From Austropuccinia psidii (Eukaryota > Basidiomycota > Pucciniomycetes > Pucciniales > Sphaerophragmiaceae), in assembly GCA_023105745.1 (NCBI GenBank), contig JALGQZ010000007.1, positions 4,509,592-4,573,591 of the forward strand: DNA of 64,000 nt, read 5' to 3'. A program made the translations under genes and the position numbers. Shown piece after piece: positions 47,802-59,428 of the stretch (position 1 is the first letter of the stretch; each line of letters starts with the position of its first letter). Under the pieces are notes generated by a model, which made no database searches, was not told the origin of the DNA, and was given only the letters and a program-made list of their open reading frames with translations.

Positions 47802-49117
47802 TTATTTTTCTAAGAACCTTGAGACTATCTGGGTGATATCCTCCTTTGGATAAGCCTCCATTTCCTTGCCAAGGAGGGAGTTTAGTTCCTCCTGGAATTC
47901 CCGGTGCATCTGATTTCAATGAGTTGCATCCACGAAAGGAATCATGTAGAGCAACCAACGATGCTCCAACAAGATTTGGTTGATCGATTCGTGGACGATG
48001 GCTCGAGGAATCATTAGTGTCGGGCGCAGGTCGGTGAATTCCTGGCAAGCATCATTGTGGGAATGAGACAAGCTTGGCACCGGGGGGAGGAGGTGGTGGG
48101 GTTCTTGGCGGCAATGGGAGGTAGATCACGGGAAGGAACTGGGGTAGGAGTGGAGGGGAAGGTGGCGGAGTCGGTGAAGAAGAAGGGGGAGGGGGAGGGG
48201 GGGATCTGACGGGCGTATCGTCAATGATAATGATTGAGCGGGGAGTGGCAGGACGAGCTGGAGAGGGTTGAAGAAAATATGAGGAAAAGGTTCCTCCGTG
48301 GATTGTGTCAGAGCCACCTTAGGTTCTGGCTCACAAGTTGGAACGTCCTTGGGTGGCTCAGAGGATTGACTCGGGCCAGGAATCGGTGGCTCTTTGTGTT
48401 GGGAGGCTTCTACAAAAGGCGGAAGAGTCAGTTAACTTGATGCAAAAGTGAAAATGAGAAAAGAGAAAGTTGGCTGCTTACCGCGGAATAAGTCCTCCGA
48501 CCATTGGGTGCCACTCGGGCCTGGAGTGGGTTGCCGCGGAGTTTGCTCGCGGCGCAAACTTGGAACGGGAGAGTCTTGTCGGGGGGGATTCGGGAAGTTT
48601 TGTTCTATGAGTAATGGAAAAAAGTCAGTATTATTGCGTGAAGAGAAATGAGATAAGGAGGAGAAAGAAAACTTACTTTGGCATTTGAATCCCATCGGTG
48701 ACAAGACATGGTGACGATCAGCCCAAGCTCGAATGTCGTCTTTCCATCGCCATCCTTCATTGGCCGGATAATCACTTCGCTCAGGTCGAGGAGTGAAGTG
48801 ACCATCGGATGGTGGCCTAGGAGGGGGGTGGACAAATCAATGCTTGAGGGGACTGGCTTAATCATCCTGAATCGTTCAAGCTGGGCTGTTTGGGGTCCCG
48901 GGGCCCATTCCCGCTCGGAAATGGTTTCATCATCATCAGCCACAAAGGAGTCCTGGCGAGGGTGTCTTGGGCGAGAACTCCTCTGGCCTCGTGGTTGGAA
49001 GGGGCGGACAAAGAACGAACATTTCTTGTGTGCTTGTTGGCAAGCATTGAAAGCGTTGGTCATCGTCGAGGAACGAATGCAGGGGATACCCCACTTGGTG
49101 CATAAAGTGCACGACAT
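47802..49117 (-). pseudogene. Zn2Cys6-like DNA-binding protein, unit B
   Basis: Start ATG at 49117 gives CTLCTKWGIPC, the complete first half of the cluster; in the second half the first Cys is Phe (FNACQQAHKKC), so A and B each lost a different ligand. Arg/Pro-rich region (FQPRGQRSSRPRHP) follows. Exon 2 is near 48646-48484 (PRQDSPVPSLRREQTPRQ), exon 3 near 48415-48290, and the helical C-terminus ends in TAA at 47802-47804. Likely a nuclear regulator of the element or a TnpA-like accessory binder; both are inference. Position and orientation are the same in both units, convergent with the oxygenase gene and divergent from the helicase. Confidence 0.65.
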
Positions 49118-51179
49118 CTAAAAACAAAACAATTGGGGTTAGTAACTGAATAGAAAGGAAACAATCAAGAAAGAAAATGAAGACGTACGATGAATTATAA
49201 ATTTAAAACGGAATTCAAAATAAAGAAGCTCTAGTAGGAAGGCTTTAAAAGTCTGGAAGGAAGTCGTGAAGAAGAATTAGTATTAATATCGGTATGTAAT
49301 GTCGACAAAAGTTTAAAAAATAGGTAACGCACGAGGTGGATAGAAGTGAGGTTCTGAAAGGATCAGCAGAATAAACAAACAGGCAAAAGGCAGGGTAGTG
49401 GGTTTAGTGGAGTGCAAAAGACAAAATTAGAAAGGCAGGAAGACCAAGGGGAATACGCACAAGAAGGACAAACGCAGGTAAGGTTGAACAAAGTGGAGCG
49501 GGTGAGAAAGAAAGTGAAGGGCTTGTCATGTGAAGATGGTCTTTTATACCATGGTGAAGCTGAGACAATCGCAGCAGTCGCAGCAGTTGCAGCACCCAAC
49601 AAAGGCTCAGCTTCAAGGTGTGTGGGCAAAATTGAAGCACAGTCACAGCGAATGCTGCAACTGAGAAGGGAAACGCTGGCGTGAGGCAGAAGAACAATGG
49701 GGTTCTGGCTGAGTATTGCTATTGATTGAATTGTCAAGCTTAGTCAACGCCCCTTTGTTTCCTTAAATAGACACCCGATCACCCAGGAGGGTGGTTGTGA
49801 GGCCCTCATTGAATGTGCATTGTGGGTGCAATGCACAAGTGCCCCATGCAGAAATGCACCCGGTGCGTTTGGTAACAAGTGACTGCGGCGAGATTACCAG
49901 CCGTATGGCCTGGTAATAGTATGTGAAGAAAGGGGGGGGCTGTAACACAAGTGAATACAGCGTGAGCTTGCCTCGACCCATTGCTCAGGTTTGCTTTTGG
50001 GTCATAATTGAAATGCTCAGTGGCTGAACATTTTAATTGCACAGTAATTGAACCATTGATATAACAATATCAAATGCACCGTGCTGAGCCATTTCTCAGT
50101 CGTTTTTGTATGCACACGATCTGAGAGTTTGGCACTGCATCCGATGACATTTCAGCCAGGTGCAGCATTTCACACGCTTTGGTGAAGTGCTCCAAACTGA
50201 GCCTTCCAATGAGCTATTGCAGAATTAGTTCATTCCATGGCTTTACTGAGCACTTTCACACGGTGCTTTTGACCATGACATGCTCAGCTTGCGTGTGCAA
50301 ATCGGGTGAAACGCAATGCTGAGCATGTGGCACATGAGCTACGTAAATGCAAACGATTGGAAGGTGAATGCACATTTGCTATATGCATGCAGGCTCAAGT
50401 AGTATTACACCTTCCTAATCTGTACTGTACAGCCAACACTGTAGTACGCAGTACACCTTTGTAAAAGTATGCTGCAGGGCAGAGCAAAACCTGTTCAACA
50501 ATGTAATGTTCAATCACCTCAAGCCATCGAGTCATATATCTCAACTGCATCCCTTTGATGCACCTTGCTGGACAGCTCTGCCTAACTACGGCACAAATGC
50601 GCATGTAACGCAAGTTAATGTAAGTGGGTCATAATGGGATGACTTATTATTTGGGTCATACACAAACAGTGGATTCACTCCGGTGCCATTGTTGGGGCAA
50701 ACTTTGACTGGCCCCACTTGTTCATCCCGCGTTCTCATTGTTGGGCAGCCACACGCTTTCATATGCACCCCCGGCGGGTCATACGCAGGGAACTTTCACA
50801 TGCCTGGAAGACATTTTACTGCCAGTCTTCCAACCGGCTATTTTCTTGGTCGGTTGGTCAGCTTGACTGCAGACGCACACCCGCTTGTGGGTGGAAACCT
50901 GAGGCCAATCAGTGTGGATTTCCTTCAGCCTCATCCGCATTAGAATAATCACGGCCTATGATTGCTGAGGCTGGTTATGTTTGTGTGGGGATCTCCCACA
51001 GCGGGTCATTTTCTGCACATTATCACGCGCCCCGCACAAGCTGTGGGGCCTGGCTTGCAGCCAAAAATTCCCTTGGGCGTGTGGCCTCTTTCTCCGGAGT
51101 TTTTTACACGCGTGAGGAAAAGACCCTGATCCCAATCTCGGTTGATTAGTACCCGCCTCAAAAGCAATAGGGGTGAATG

Positions 51180-53076
51180 TGTGAGCCTTGAGGTATATTT
51201 TACATACCCAAATAGGCCACAATTATCTTAAAAATAAATTCTGAATAATGTATACCTCATAAGTCATGCATATATTCAAATTTCATTATTTTTGATTTCA
51301 GAAAAGTTGAATAACTTTTTATTGAGTAAGTAAATCCATGGATTTAAGACCAGATCTGGATTCTACACAAAAATTCACCTAGGGTAGCTCCATAGAGTGA
51401 ATAAGCTAAAATTAACTCTTTGAGGTGGTAAAATGGAAAATACTTCAATACCACATCATTAATACCACATAAAAGATCTGTGAAAATTTTTGTTTTTCTT
51501 AATTTCACTCCAAAATAATGGGAAAGTGAGAAATCCCATGTTACATATACACTAAGAATAGTGTTATGCATGTTTTGAGCACTTAATATTATGGTATTCT
51601 TATATGGACTTTTGGTACACCCATAGTGGATATCTCACTTGAAGCTTAAATTACTATTTTGACGTAAAAAATAGGCAAGGGGGACAAAAGACATCAAAGA
51701 GAGCCAGGGTACCCAACTTCTGAGGCCTCAGAGGAGTGGATAGCTCCAAAGATTGGTTCGATGGCTCATCTTAGCCCAATTGGTAAACTAAACCTCTTTG
51801 GGAACTTGGTTACCAAGTTACATGTACTGTAAATCATAAGAAAATAGCAAATAACCTGCTATTTTGACGTGCCAAGGAGGTAATAAGCTACTTACACTCC
51901 TGTAACCATGTCAATTACTAATGACTTTCCATGGATAAACCCCAAAAGAGTAATTAAAACCCTTTTGGGACCCATATTCATTGATTTACCTCATAGCAAC
52001 CAGCAAAACACTGCTATTTGCAATTCTACGTAGAAATGAGGTAAAACCTTTAAAAATTCATTCAAAATACCATTCTTAATTAATCTTTCTGAAACTTTCA
52101 GGACTGATGGAGAACTGTATTATCTATGGTAAAACGAAAAAGAATTACAGTTTTACTAGTAAAATTAATAGTTTTACTTACAGTCCATTTTTGACTATTC
52201 TACGTGAAACACTGAATCTTCAAAAAATCACAGTAATTACAACCTGCGATGAAATTGGCAATAACATTGATAACTTTGAGAAATCAATGATTATTTTGGA
52301 ATAAAAGAAGATTTACAGGTATTACTCCTTTTATTTTTAACCATATTGGGGTTGGTAGTCACGTAAAAGCATTAATTAAGCAATTATGATAATCTTACGT
52401 GACAACAAATGATGTAATCAATAATCCAAAAGGGTTTATTTTTTTCTCACTCACTGGTTTTTCAGTTTGCTCCATGGAACGCCTCTGTGAGCTGTCTTAG
52501 ACTTAAAAGAGGCCTCCTCTTGCTGTTTTTTCCACATCATCATCTTATAAATTTATTAAATCATTATTACCAACAAGTAAGTATTAGTTCAGCTATTCGT
52601 AAGTGTTTAAATCTTTCAGAATCAATCATAAAGACGTGAAATCATAGAATCCAACTATATATTGTTGTAATACTGCTATAAATCATCTTGATCCCTTAAA
52701 TCCACAATTCTACGTCAAATTTCTCTACTCATATCTTTCAATAAGTTCTTTGGAATATTAGTGAGTGATTTATTTTTAATTCTTAAAGTTTTTCTCTAAA
52801 ATTAGTTTTCTTCAAGAATTACCATTATAATTATTCTTGCAAAAGATAATTATATATTAAAATAATTTTATTATTAAAATCTTCTTGTAATTGATTCTTG
52901 TAGACAATTACTTGCTCACTGTTAAAATCACTAGTAGTGTTTAACACATGAAAGAAATAATTTTTAATTATTTAATTGTGGTTATAATAATATTTTATTA
53001 TTATATTTTATAAGAACAGACATAGTACTGTTTATCAATAGTAATATTATCATCAGTTTCATAGTCACATCTTACA
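51180..53076 (+). repeat. Solo LTR, 1,897 bp
   Basis: Starts TGTGAGCCTTGAGG and ends CATCTTACA; flanked by GAATG at 51175-51179 and 53077-53081. Unit A has the empty site GGTGAATGTATATG near 30110. Same LTR superfamily as 4669, 16270 and 37047 (shared GGTAT...ATACC near the start). No coding frame supported. Confidence 0.92.
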
Positions 53077-53192
53077 GAATGTATATGTGGATCATGCCTC
53101 ATGGTCGGTGCCCCGTTTGATAATGCCACACATCCCCCCCTGAAGCCTAGTAGGCATCAGTCATCAAAAAAGTTCACACAAAATCAAACTCA

Positions 53193-53217
53193 TGTTCGGT
53201 GGCACACCACTGAACAT
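53193..53217. promoter_or_regulatory. Dispersed palindrome, copy B4
   Basis: Arms TGTTCGGTGGC and CACCACTGAACA; outer arms differ from the consensus but differ in a paired way (TGTTC / GAACA), so the palindrome itself is kept. Confidence 0.72.
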
Positions 53218-53718
53218 ATCTCACCCGCCCACACACAAACATCCCTACAGTGAGATTGCCCTTTGAAACTGCCAACATTGCCCAGTAGGTCCCTGTGCAA
53301 CAATTAACCTGGGGATGATACGCTCATTGTTCGCTGTCACACCAGCGAGCATGGCCGCATGCCTCTAATATGCCCCTCCACAATAAGTTGCTACAACCCA
53401 CCCAATTTCGGATATGCTAATGTCAACCTTGTTCCACCAAAGGTTTCATAACTTGCTGCAGATCCAGCAAAATATTGGTGCACCCACATTTTGGCCACCT
53501 TGCCTTGATATATGCCCCAAATTGGATATGAAAATTATCAGCCCAAGAGGCCCATCCCCATCAAGACCATGCACGTAACCACAGGCCATCCCCCTTTGAG
53601 TCCATTGCTGCCTCTCATATAAGTTCCCCACCTGCGCTTTTTGGACTTCATTCCTCTAGGCTACCCCTTCCCAATCATACAATTTTCAACTGTCACCAAA
53701 TAATTTATAATAGCCATC

Positions 53719-56138
53719 ATGTCAACCCCTTCACAACCACTTTGCATTGGGATGATTCATATTCGTATTCAGATAAATAGTGATATATCCTTAAATCCTG
53801 AGAATTCCCACTTAGCTTCTTGGATTATCATATGGCACAATCAACACAACATATTCGTTTATCTCCCCAACCACCAGAATGCTCTTGGCTCTCTCCCTGG
53901 AACCCTTTCCAAAACATTGATACCATTCCTTGGGGCACCAAAAACGTTCATGCACTGTGGTCCTGGTGGGGCATGGATTGAAAATTGCCAATGCAATCCT
54001 AATCAAATATTATTTGTTGAGGGAGTATTTATGACTGATGCAAATGATCCCTCCTCATCTCAGAAACCCAATCTAGCATTGATGTTCTTCACAAGGTATC
54101 CAAACATTTTATTCATAATGGAAAGCTTTCGAACACAAGATTTCAAGCTTAAAATGCCCAAAGAATATGACTGTAATACTCATAGTCAATGTCAACTCTT
54201 TACTCCGACATTTCCCACTTCAAACTTGACGCCAGCTTCATATCCTGCTGTTTCATCATTGATTTCCAAGCAAAAAAACTGATACAATTACCCAGTGGAT
54301 CAGACCTCCCCATGCCATTATTCAAACCCCCCTCCCCCCTCATCAAAAGACTGGACTAGCTTTTCTCTGGGTTCAAGAAATCCCCAATGGCCAATCAGCC
54401 CGTAACCTTTGGGCCACCTCACCCCCAGGATCCACTTTTAATGCCAGGCACTACATTACAAACAAGGTCGTTAGCTCATTTGAATCCCTTTCGACCAATA
54501 CCCCTCTTGGAGGACTGCTTGCGGATGATATGGGATTAGGTAAAACCATTCAGGCCATTGCTCTAATTGGTACCTCCAAGGAGCGGATGATTGCAAACCC
54601 CCATTGCTCCATGCCCACCATGATCATCTGCCCCCCTCGCTTAATTACCAACTGGCAATCAGAAATATCCAAGCATGCTCAGGCTGGAGCGCTGCATTCC
54701 AAAATCTACCATGGTCCCACTCATCACTCATTATCCAAAGCCGGCATCTTAAAATATGATATAATCATCACTTCTTACAATACTATCACCCAAGAATTTA
54801 AGCAAACCAATACCTCTACATCATTCATTTTTAAAATCAATTGGCATTGTATAATTTTGGATGAAGCACAGTGAGTGTCTGAGCTTAAATAATTCAAATT
54901 AACTTTTATATCCAATAACCCTTGCCCCATCTTATAGCTATATTCTCTCTCAATACACTGCCACTCACCGTGCCATTAATAGCCTCCTTTCATCCTGTCA
55001 AATATGTTTAACGGGCACACCTATTCACAACACCATTTATGACCTTTTGGGCATAAGATCATTCATCACTCAACCCCAGAACGCCAATCAAGATAACTGG
55101 TCACCATTAATCCTAAGTAGTCTTTTCAAAGATTGGAATGATATTTTGCATTTGGCATTGCGGCATTTAAGTTTGCGCCGCAGCAAAACCACACATCTCA
55201 AATCCCTCCCCACTATTAGCCATCATTATGAGCTGCTCCCACTCAACCCGACCATGCAGCAAGAATATTCCACATTATATGAAGAATTCCTATCATCCAA
55301 AAGCAAAGGACCAGGAGAATTTTTCAGAAACATTAATAAGCTGCAAATATGTTGTAACCATCACATCATGCTTGACACTATTGCGGAGGCGGATTTGGAA
55401 GACCCCAAGGGCAGGAGCACTCAGGATAACTCCCCATCAATCGCACGAACTATTGTGGATGTGGAAACATGCTTGATGAGTAGTAAAATTGCACACCTCC
55501 TACAAAGCTTAATGAAGAACAAACAAACAAGGTGTGGTCCAACCAAATTGGTGGTTTATACCCAATGGACCCAATTTCTAGATTTGTGCGTTAATTCTAA
55601 TATTCATCCATTACCAATTGACTCCATCTGACTTTTTTATATTGTAGAATTGGTATTGCACTTGCCCATCACTCTATCCTTTCAGAATGAATTGATGGAA
55701 CAATTACACCACGAGCGCAGGAGAAGGCGCTTGAGAATTTCTTCAATAATCCTGAATGTGAAGTACTCATTGAATCCATTGCTGCGGCTGGAACTGGCCT
55801 CAATATAACCTGTGCTAATATAATCTATTTAATGGTGAGGGGCCCCCCAAAATTCTCCCCTGATTTTCGGACCCTGACATCCACATTTCCAGGAGCCCAA
55901 TTGGAACCCAGCCATTGAGGCTCAGGCTGTTGATCGACTACATCGTATTGGCCAACAACGACCTGTACAGGTCATCCACTATATCACTCCTCATTCAGTT
56001 GAGGTCAACATGTGGAAGGTACCTTTCAAGCTCATCTTTCACCTTGATTGTATTACTATTCTGAAATCCTTCCTTATGGGAATGCCATATTCCAATCACC
56101 AATAGGTCCAAGAAAAGAAAAAATCATTAACTGCGTGA
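53719..56138 (+). pseudogene. SNF2-family helicase (Rad5/Rad16-like), unit B
   Basis: Same gene as 30731-33162 with a better core: LGGLLADDMGLGKTIQAIAL with the Walker A lysine near 54540, then IICPPRLITNWQSEI, and ILDEAQ ending at 54871 directly before a GTGAGT donor. The helicase C half has VVYTQWTQFLDL, AAAGTGLNIT and the motif VI block AVDRLHRIGQQRPVQV near 55925-55970. Last exon (VQEKKKSLTA) ends at TGA 56136-56138. Length is in the short range for SNF2 proteins and no RING finger between the lobes is seen, unlike Rad5. Damage: two extra A in an A-run near 54275, a ~15-bp loss near 54313, and TGA near 55687 (CAA in A). Confidence 0.9.
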
Positions 56139-56406
56139 GCCTTACTGATATTATATAATTTGTGTTTGACAAAGCTGATAACTCCTGTTGACCCTGGCAC
56201 AGGTCCACAATTATGAACACCATGAGCAGGAACGAACTTCTTCAATATTTCCTCAATGAAAATGAGCAATAGAATCTTATTTCTAAGGGAGACGGTGATA
56301 AATTCCAATTCATATTGTCTACATTCTAACATATTTAGCAAGTTGCCTGTACAAATAATTCACAGGATTTTGATTTGTAAATGTGCTATACATTTGTATT
56401 ACTAAG

Positions 56407-58468
56407 TTATTGCAGAGCATCACCATTTGGCCTAATAACTGGAATGTCAAGTATTTTCAGGGCAATAGTCTGAATCTTACTACAGCCCTTGAGCCAATCT
56501 TGATCAAATACCTGAAATGATAGGCCTTCCGGAATATCACCATCATCTGTCAATTGTAATTCTGGCAATCTATCAATAGTTTTTTTACCCTTTTTTTTAA
56601 TCCGATTAAAAAACTCTATGTCTCTATCCATTTTCAATACCAATTCATTAAATAACTGGGAGCGCCAGCGTAATCCCACTTTGCGGTAAACTTGACGGCC
56701 ATTTGCCAGTACCTCCTCAGTATCTGAGCATACTCGAGGGTCATTGAATTGTGATGCTAGAATGGGAAATTTAGCCGTATCACACCATTCATGACGGCGC
56801 TCACAGGTCTGCACACAGTCAAGTAGATCATCATCAGACTTTGTCCACAATGAAGAAGAGATACAGTAACTAACCCTTTGACGAATCTTTGCGAGCTTTT
56901 GATTCTCCTTCTTTTTTACCAAATACTCCACATACTTTTGAATAGACTCCCATTCTCTTTTCAAATAAGTGAAACATTGCTCCATTAAAGCTGCCACGAC
57001 CCCACAGTTGTTATGATCCTTGTTCCAACAGTATTGATGATACTCGGTGCTGACAAGTGCGAGACGGAATGTACAGCAAAACACCATAGACATCAGCTCG
57101 TTGAACGGATGTTGCCATGAGCTCTCCCAGTCCCAAGTGAATTGCTTTAGTCCTAGCTTGTGGAGCTCATTTTTGCAGTAGCTTTGGAAACCCTGAGACT
57201 GAACCTGTGTTGATGGCTCATTGAAAACATCCTTGGGGACATAACCGAGATGACCATCCACTTGAATTGCAATTTCACTCTCTTCTGTGGTGGGTGGTGC
57301 TGGTAGTGAGGAAAAATCCTTATCCCTAACTTTGAGTAGGAACAGGCAATGGGTGTGTACTGCTGATCTCATTCCATGGACATTCTCTGGAAGTTCTGCC
57401 ATCAGCCATTTTTGTTGCTCCTTCTGGCTTGCACGTTTCGCCACATTGTGAGCTTTGCGGGCCTGGTTCCTTTGCTGTCTGACCTCGGATTGTTCAAGAA
57501 TACTCTGGGCAAGGCCCAGCTGAGGATGGGTGAACTCACTATTTTATTGAGTGCCTTGCTCATGCTCTGTGAAATTGTCCCTCCTTGGTTCATCATTTCT
57601 TTCACTTTGAGTCGGAGACATGTTCTCATCCTCATCATCCACAATTCTTTCTCTTGATGTACTCGCATGACCCATTCTTGGTTTGGAGGCATATGGATGA
57701 TTACGTCCAGTGACTTTCTCTTTATGGACTAGAGGTGAAGATGCATCAAGTTCATCACCTGCCATGAAAATCATCAGTTAACACATCAAAACATTAATGA
57801 AGACTGGTCATACTCACGATCTTCAATTGGCTCCTGAGATTGGACTGACTTGCCTTTAGGTGCCATACCTAACCCATGAAACAAACATATCAAATTGTTA
57901 CAAAGTTTATACTTCAAAATTAAGATGACTTACTTTGATGAAGCGTCAATCCTGGATTTCCCTCCGACAGACCGCTCCAAGTTACATTTTCCAAAGGTCT
58001 TTTTTGTCGCCCCCCATCAAGCCGCCTTTCATTGCCCACATGAACCTGAGATCCTGATGGAATATTGATGGTTGCCTGTTTACTTCGTCCAAAGGGATCC
58101 TGGGATGTGACTGGATTCCGACTGGGGTTAAGGAGGAACTCACGTGGAAATTTTGATTGGGGATTAGCGTTTGATGAGATTGGAGGTGTGCCTTCTGGCC
58201 CCTCAGACACATGCATTTGTGTATTAGTGGGATTTGGGGGAATTGGAGTGACAGAAATATTTGGGATCGCCCAAGTGCTGGAAGTTGGAGCCTTCGGATT
58301 TCGCACATCAATGTTAAGACCTGATACATTCATTGAGGATGCGATAGGGGTTGTGAGAGGAATGTTCGGACTCAATGGTGATTGTGTTTGAACATATTCT
58401 ATGCTAGATTCACTATCTGAGTCACGAACAGAACCTGAACGGGATTGATGTGACTTGGAAGATGACAT
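56407..58468 (-). pseudogene. Gene 6, unit B: unknown charged element protein
   Basis: Homologue of 33431-35492 and its best copy: the final ~345 codons (57444-56407) are open. Exon 1 at 58468 to about 57938 (SSSKSHQSRSGSV...; GTAAGT donor), a small exon near 57865-57820 (APKGKSVQSQEPIED), then the exon from about 57765. One in-frame TAA at 57544-57546 also occurs in unit A, and no obvious donor precedes it. It is either a shared inactivating change older than the duplication or part of an intron I cannot define. C-terminal features: basic helix (RQQRNQARKAHN), Trp-rich region (FTWDWESSWQHPFNEL), KKKENQKLAKIRQR and CERRHEWCD. Confidence 0.72.
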
Positions 58469-59041
58469 AAGGGCCGAAAAAGTACAGTAATATTTTTAAC
58501 TTGATAAAACAGTTCAGTATTGTGATAAAATAGAGGGATATGAGATGAGATTTTTTCAAATTTAGAATAGAGAAATTCTATGAATAGTTGGAACCAAGTG
58601 TTGTGTGGAAGTCGAATAAGACTCATTTGAGGAGAATCCTCCCTGCCTCCTCTTGAGCTCCACCGCTTTTGTCGGAAACCACCCTGCACGGCCTACCAGC
58701 ATATAATGTGATATTTCCTTGATCTGAAAGGGGACCCATCATCCATAAGTAATCATATTTGGTAACATTTCCGCCTCCCCATTGTCACATTTTGTGAATT
58801 ATCCAAACTGCCAATATATGCATTGAAATTCCACAGAATTGTACATCTGTAAAGGGGTATATTCATGAAGGATTTACCCACAAAAGAGACATCACCTTTT
58901 CAAGAAAGGAAAGACAATCTAAATCACATTCCAACTGATTAAAAGCCCGCTGCACTCAAACCAAATACCAAGACTTTAGCTGCACTCCAACCCCTTATGT
59001 AATAGAGTTATATTGTTATGTCTGTAATAAGGTTTAAACCA

Positions 59042-59066
59042 TGTACGATTGCATGCCAGCGTACAT
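59042..59066. promoter_or_regulatory. Dispersed palindrome, copy B5
   Basis: TGTACGATTGC and GCCAGCGTACA around AT. Lies in the divergent promoter region 58469-59428 of gene 6 and the transposase, which otherwise shows no gene. Confidence 0.72.
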
Positions 59067-59428
59067 GGATTAAATGTTAATCCCCTCAATTCAATGGTAA
59101 AGCTTCACTAATGGAACCCCTTCAATGGTCAAACCCGCACTATCATGATGTGTAAATAAACTAGAATATGTATGAGCATTGAGCAGCATGGCATTTTAAC
59201 CAATTAAACTTCTAACCAATTCCGCCCTCAAGATGAGACATGTTACACTTTATCTGCTGCAGCTCATGCACCATTACAAATGGGATAAAATCCTCAGCTG
59301 GCTCAAATCATCTCCCCCTTCATAAATAATCACTCAATTTTATTTCCAATTAATAACACTCCCAAACACTTTCACATCAACCATAGATATTTATACACAA
59401 ACCAACCATACTCCCAATTCCTGCAACA

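Larger units (their letters stand above)
49118..53718. other. Long intergenic region before the helicase gene, unit B
   Basis: Equivalent of 27913-30730, enlarged by the solo LTR at 51180-53076. Contains the same GCTCAG/CTGAGC-rich stretch (about 49555-50330) in shorter form, and palindrome B4. No convincing gene. Confidence 0.6.

Noticed and set aside
53446..53631. Minus-strand 61-codon ORF before the helicase gene
   Set aside because: Not conserved in unit A and no domain; it lies in the promoter or 5' leader of the helicase gene.
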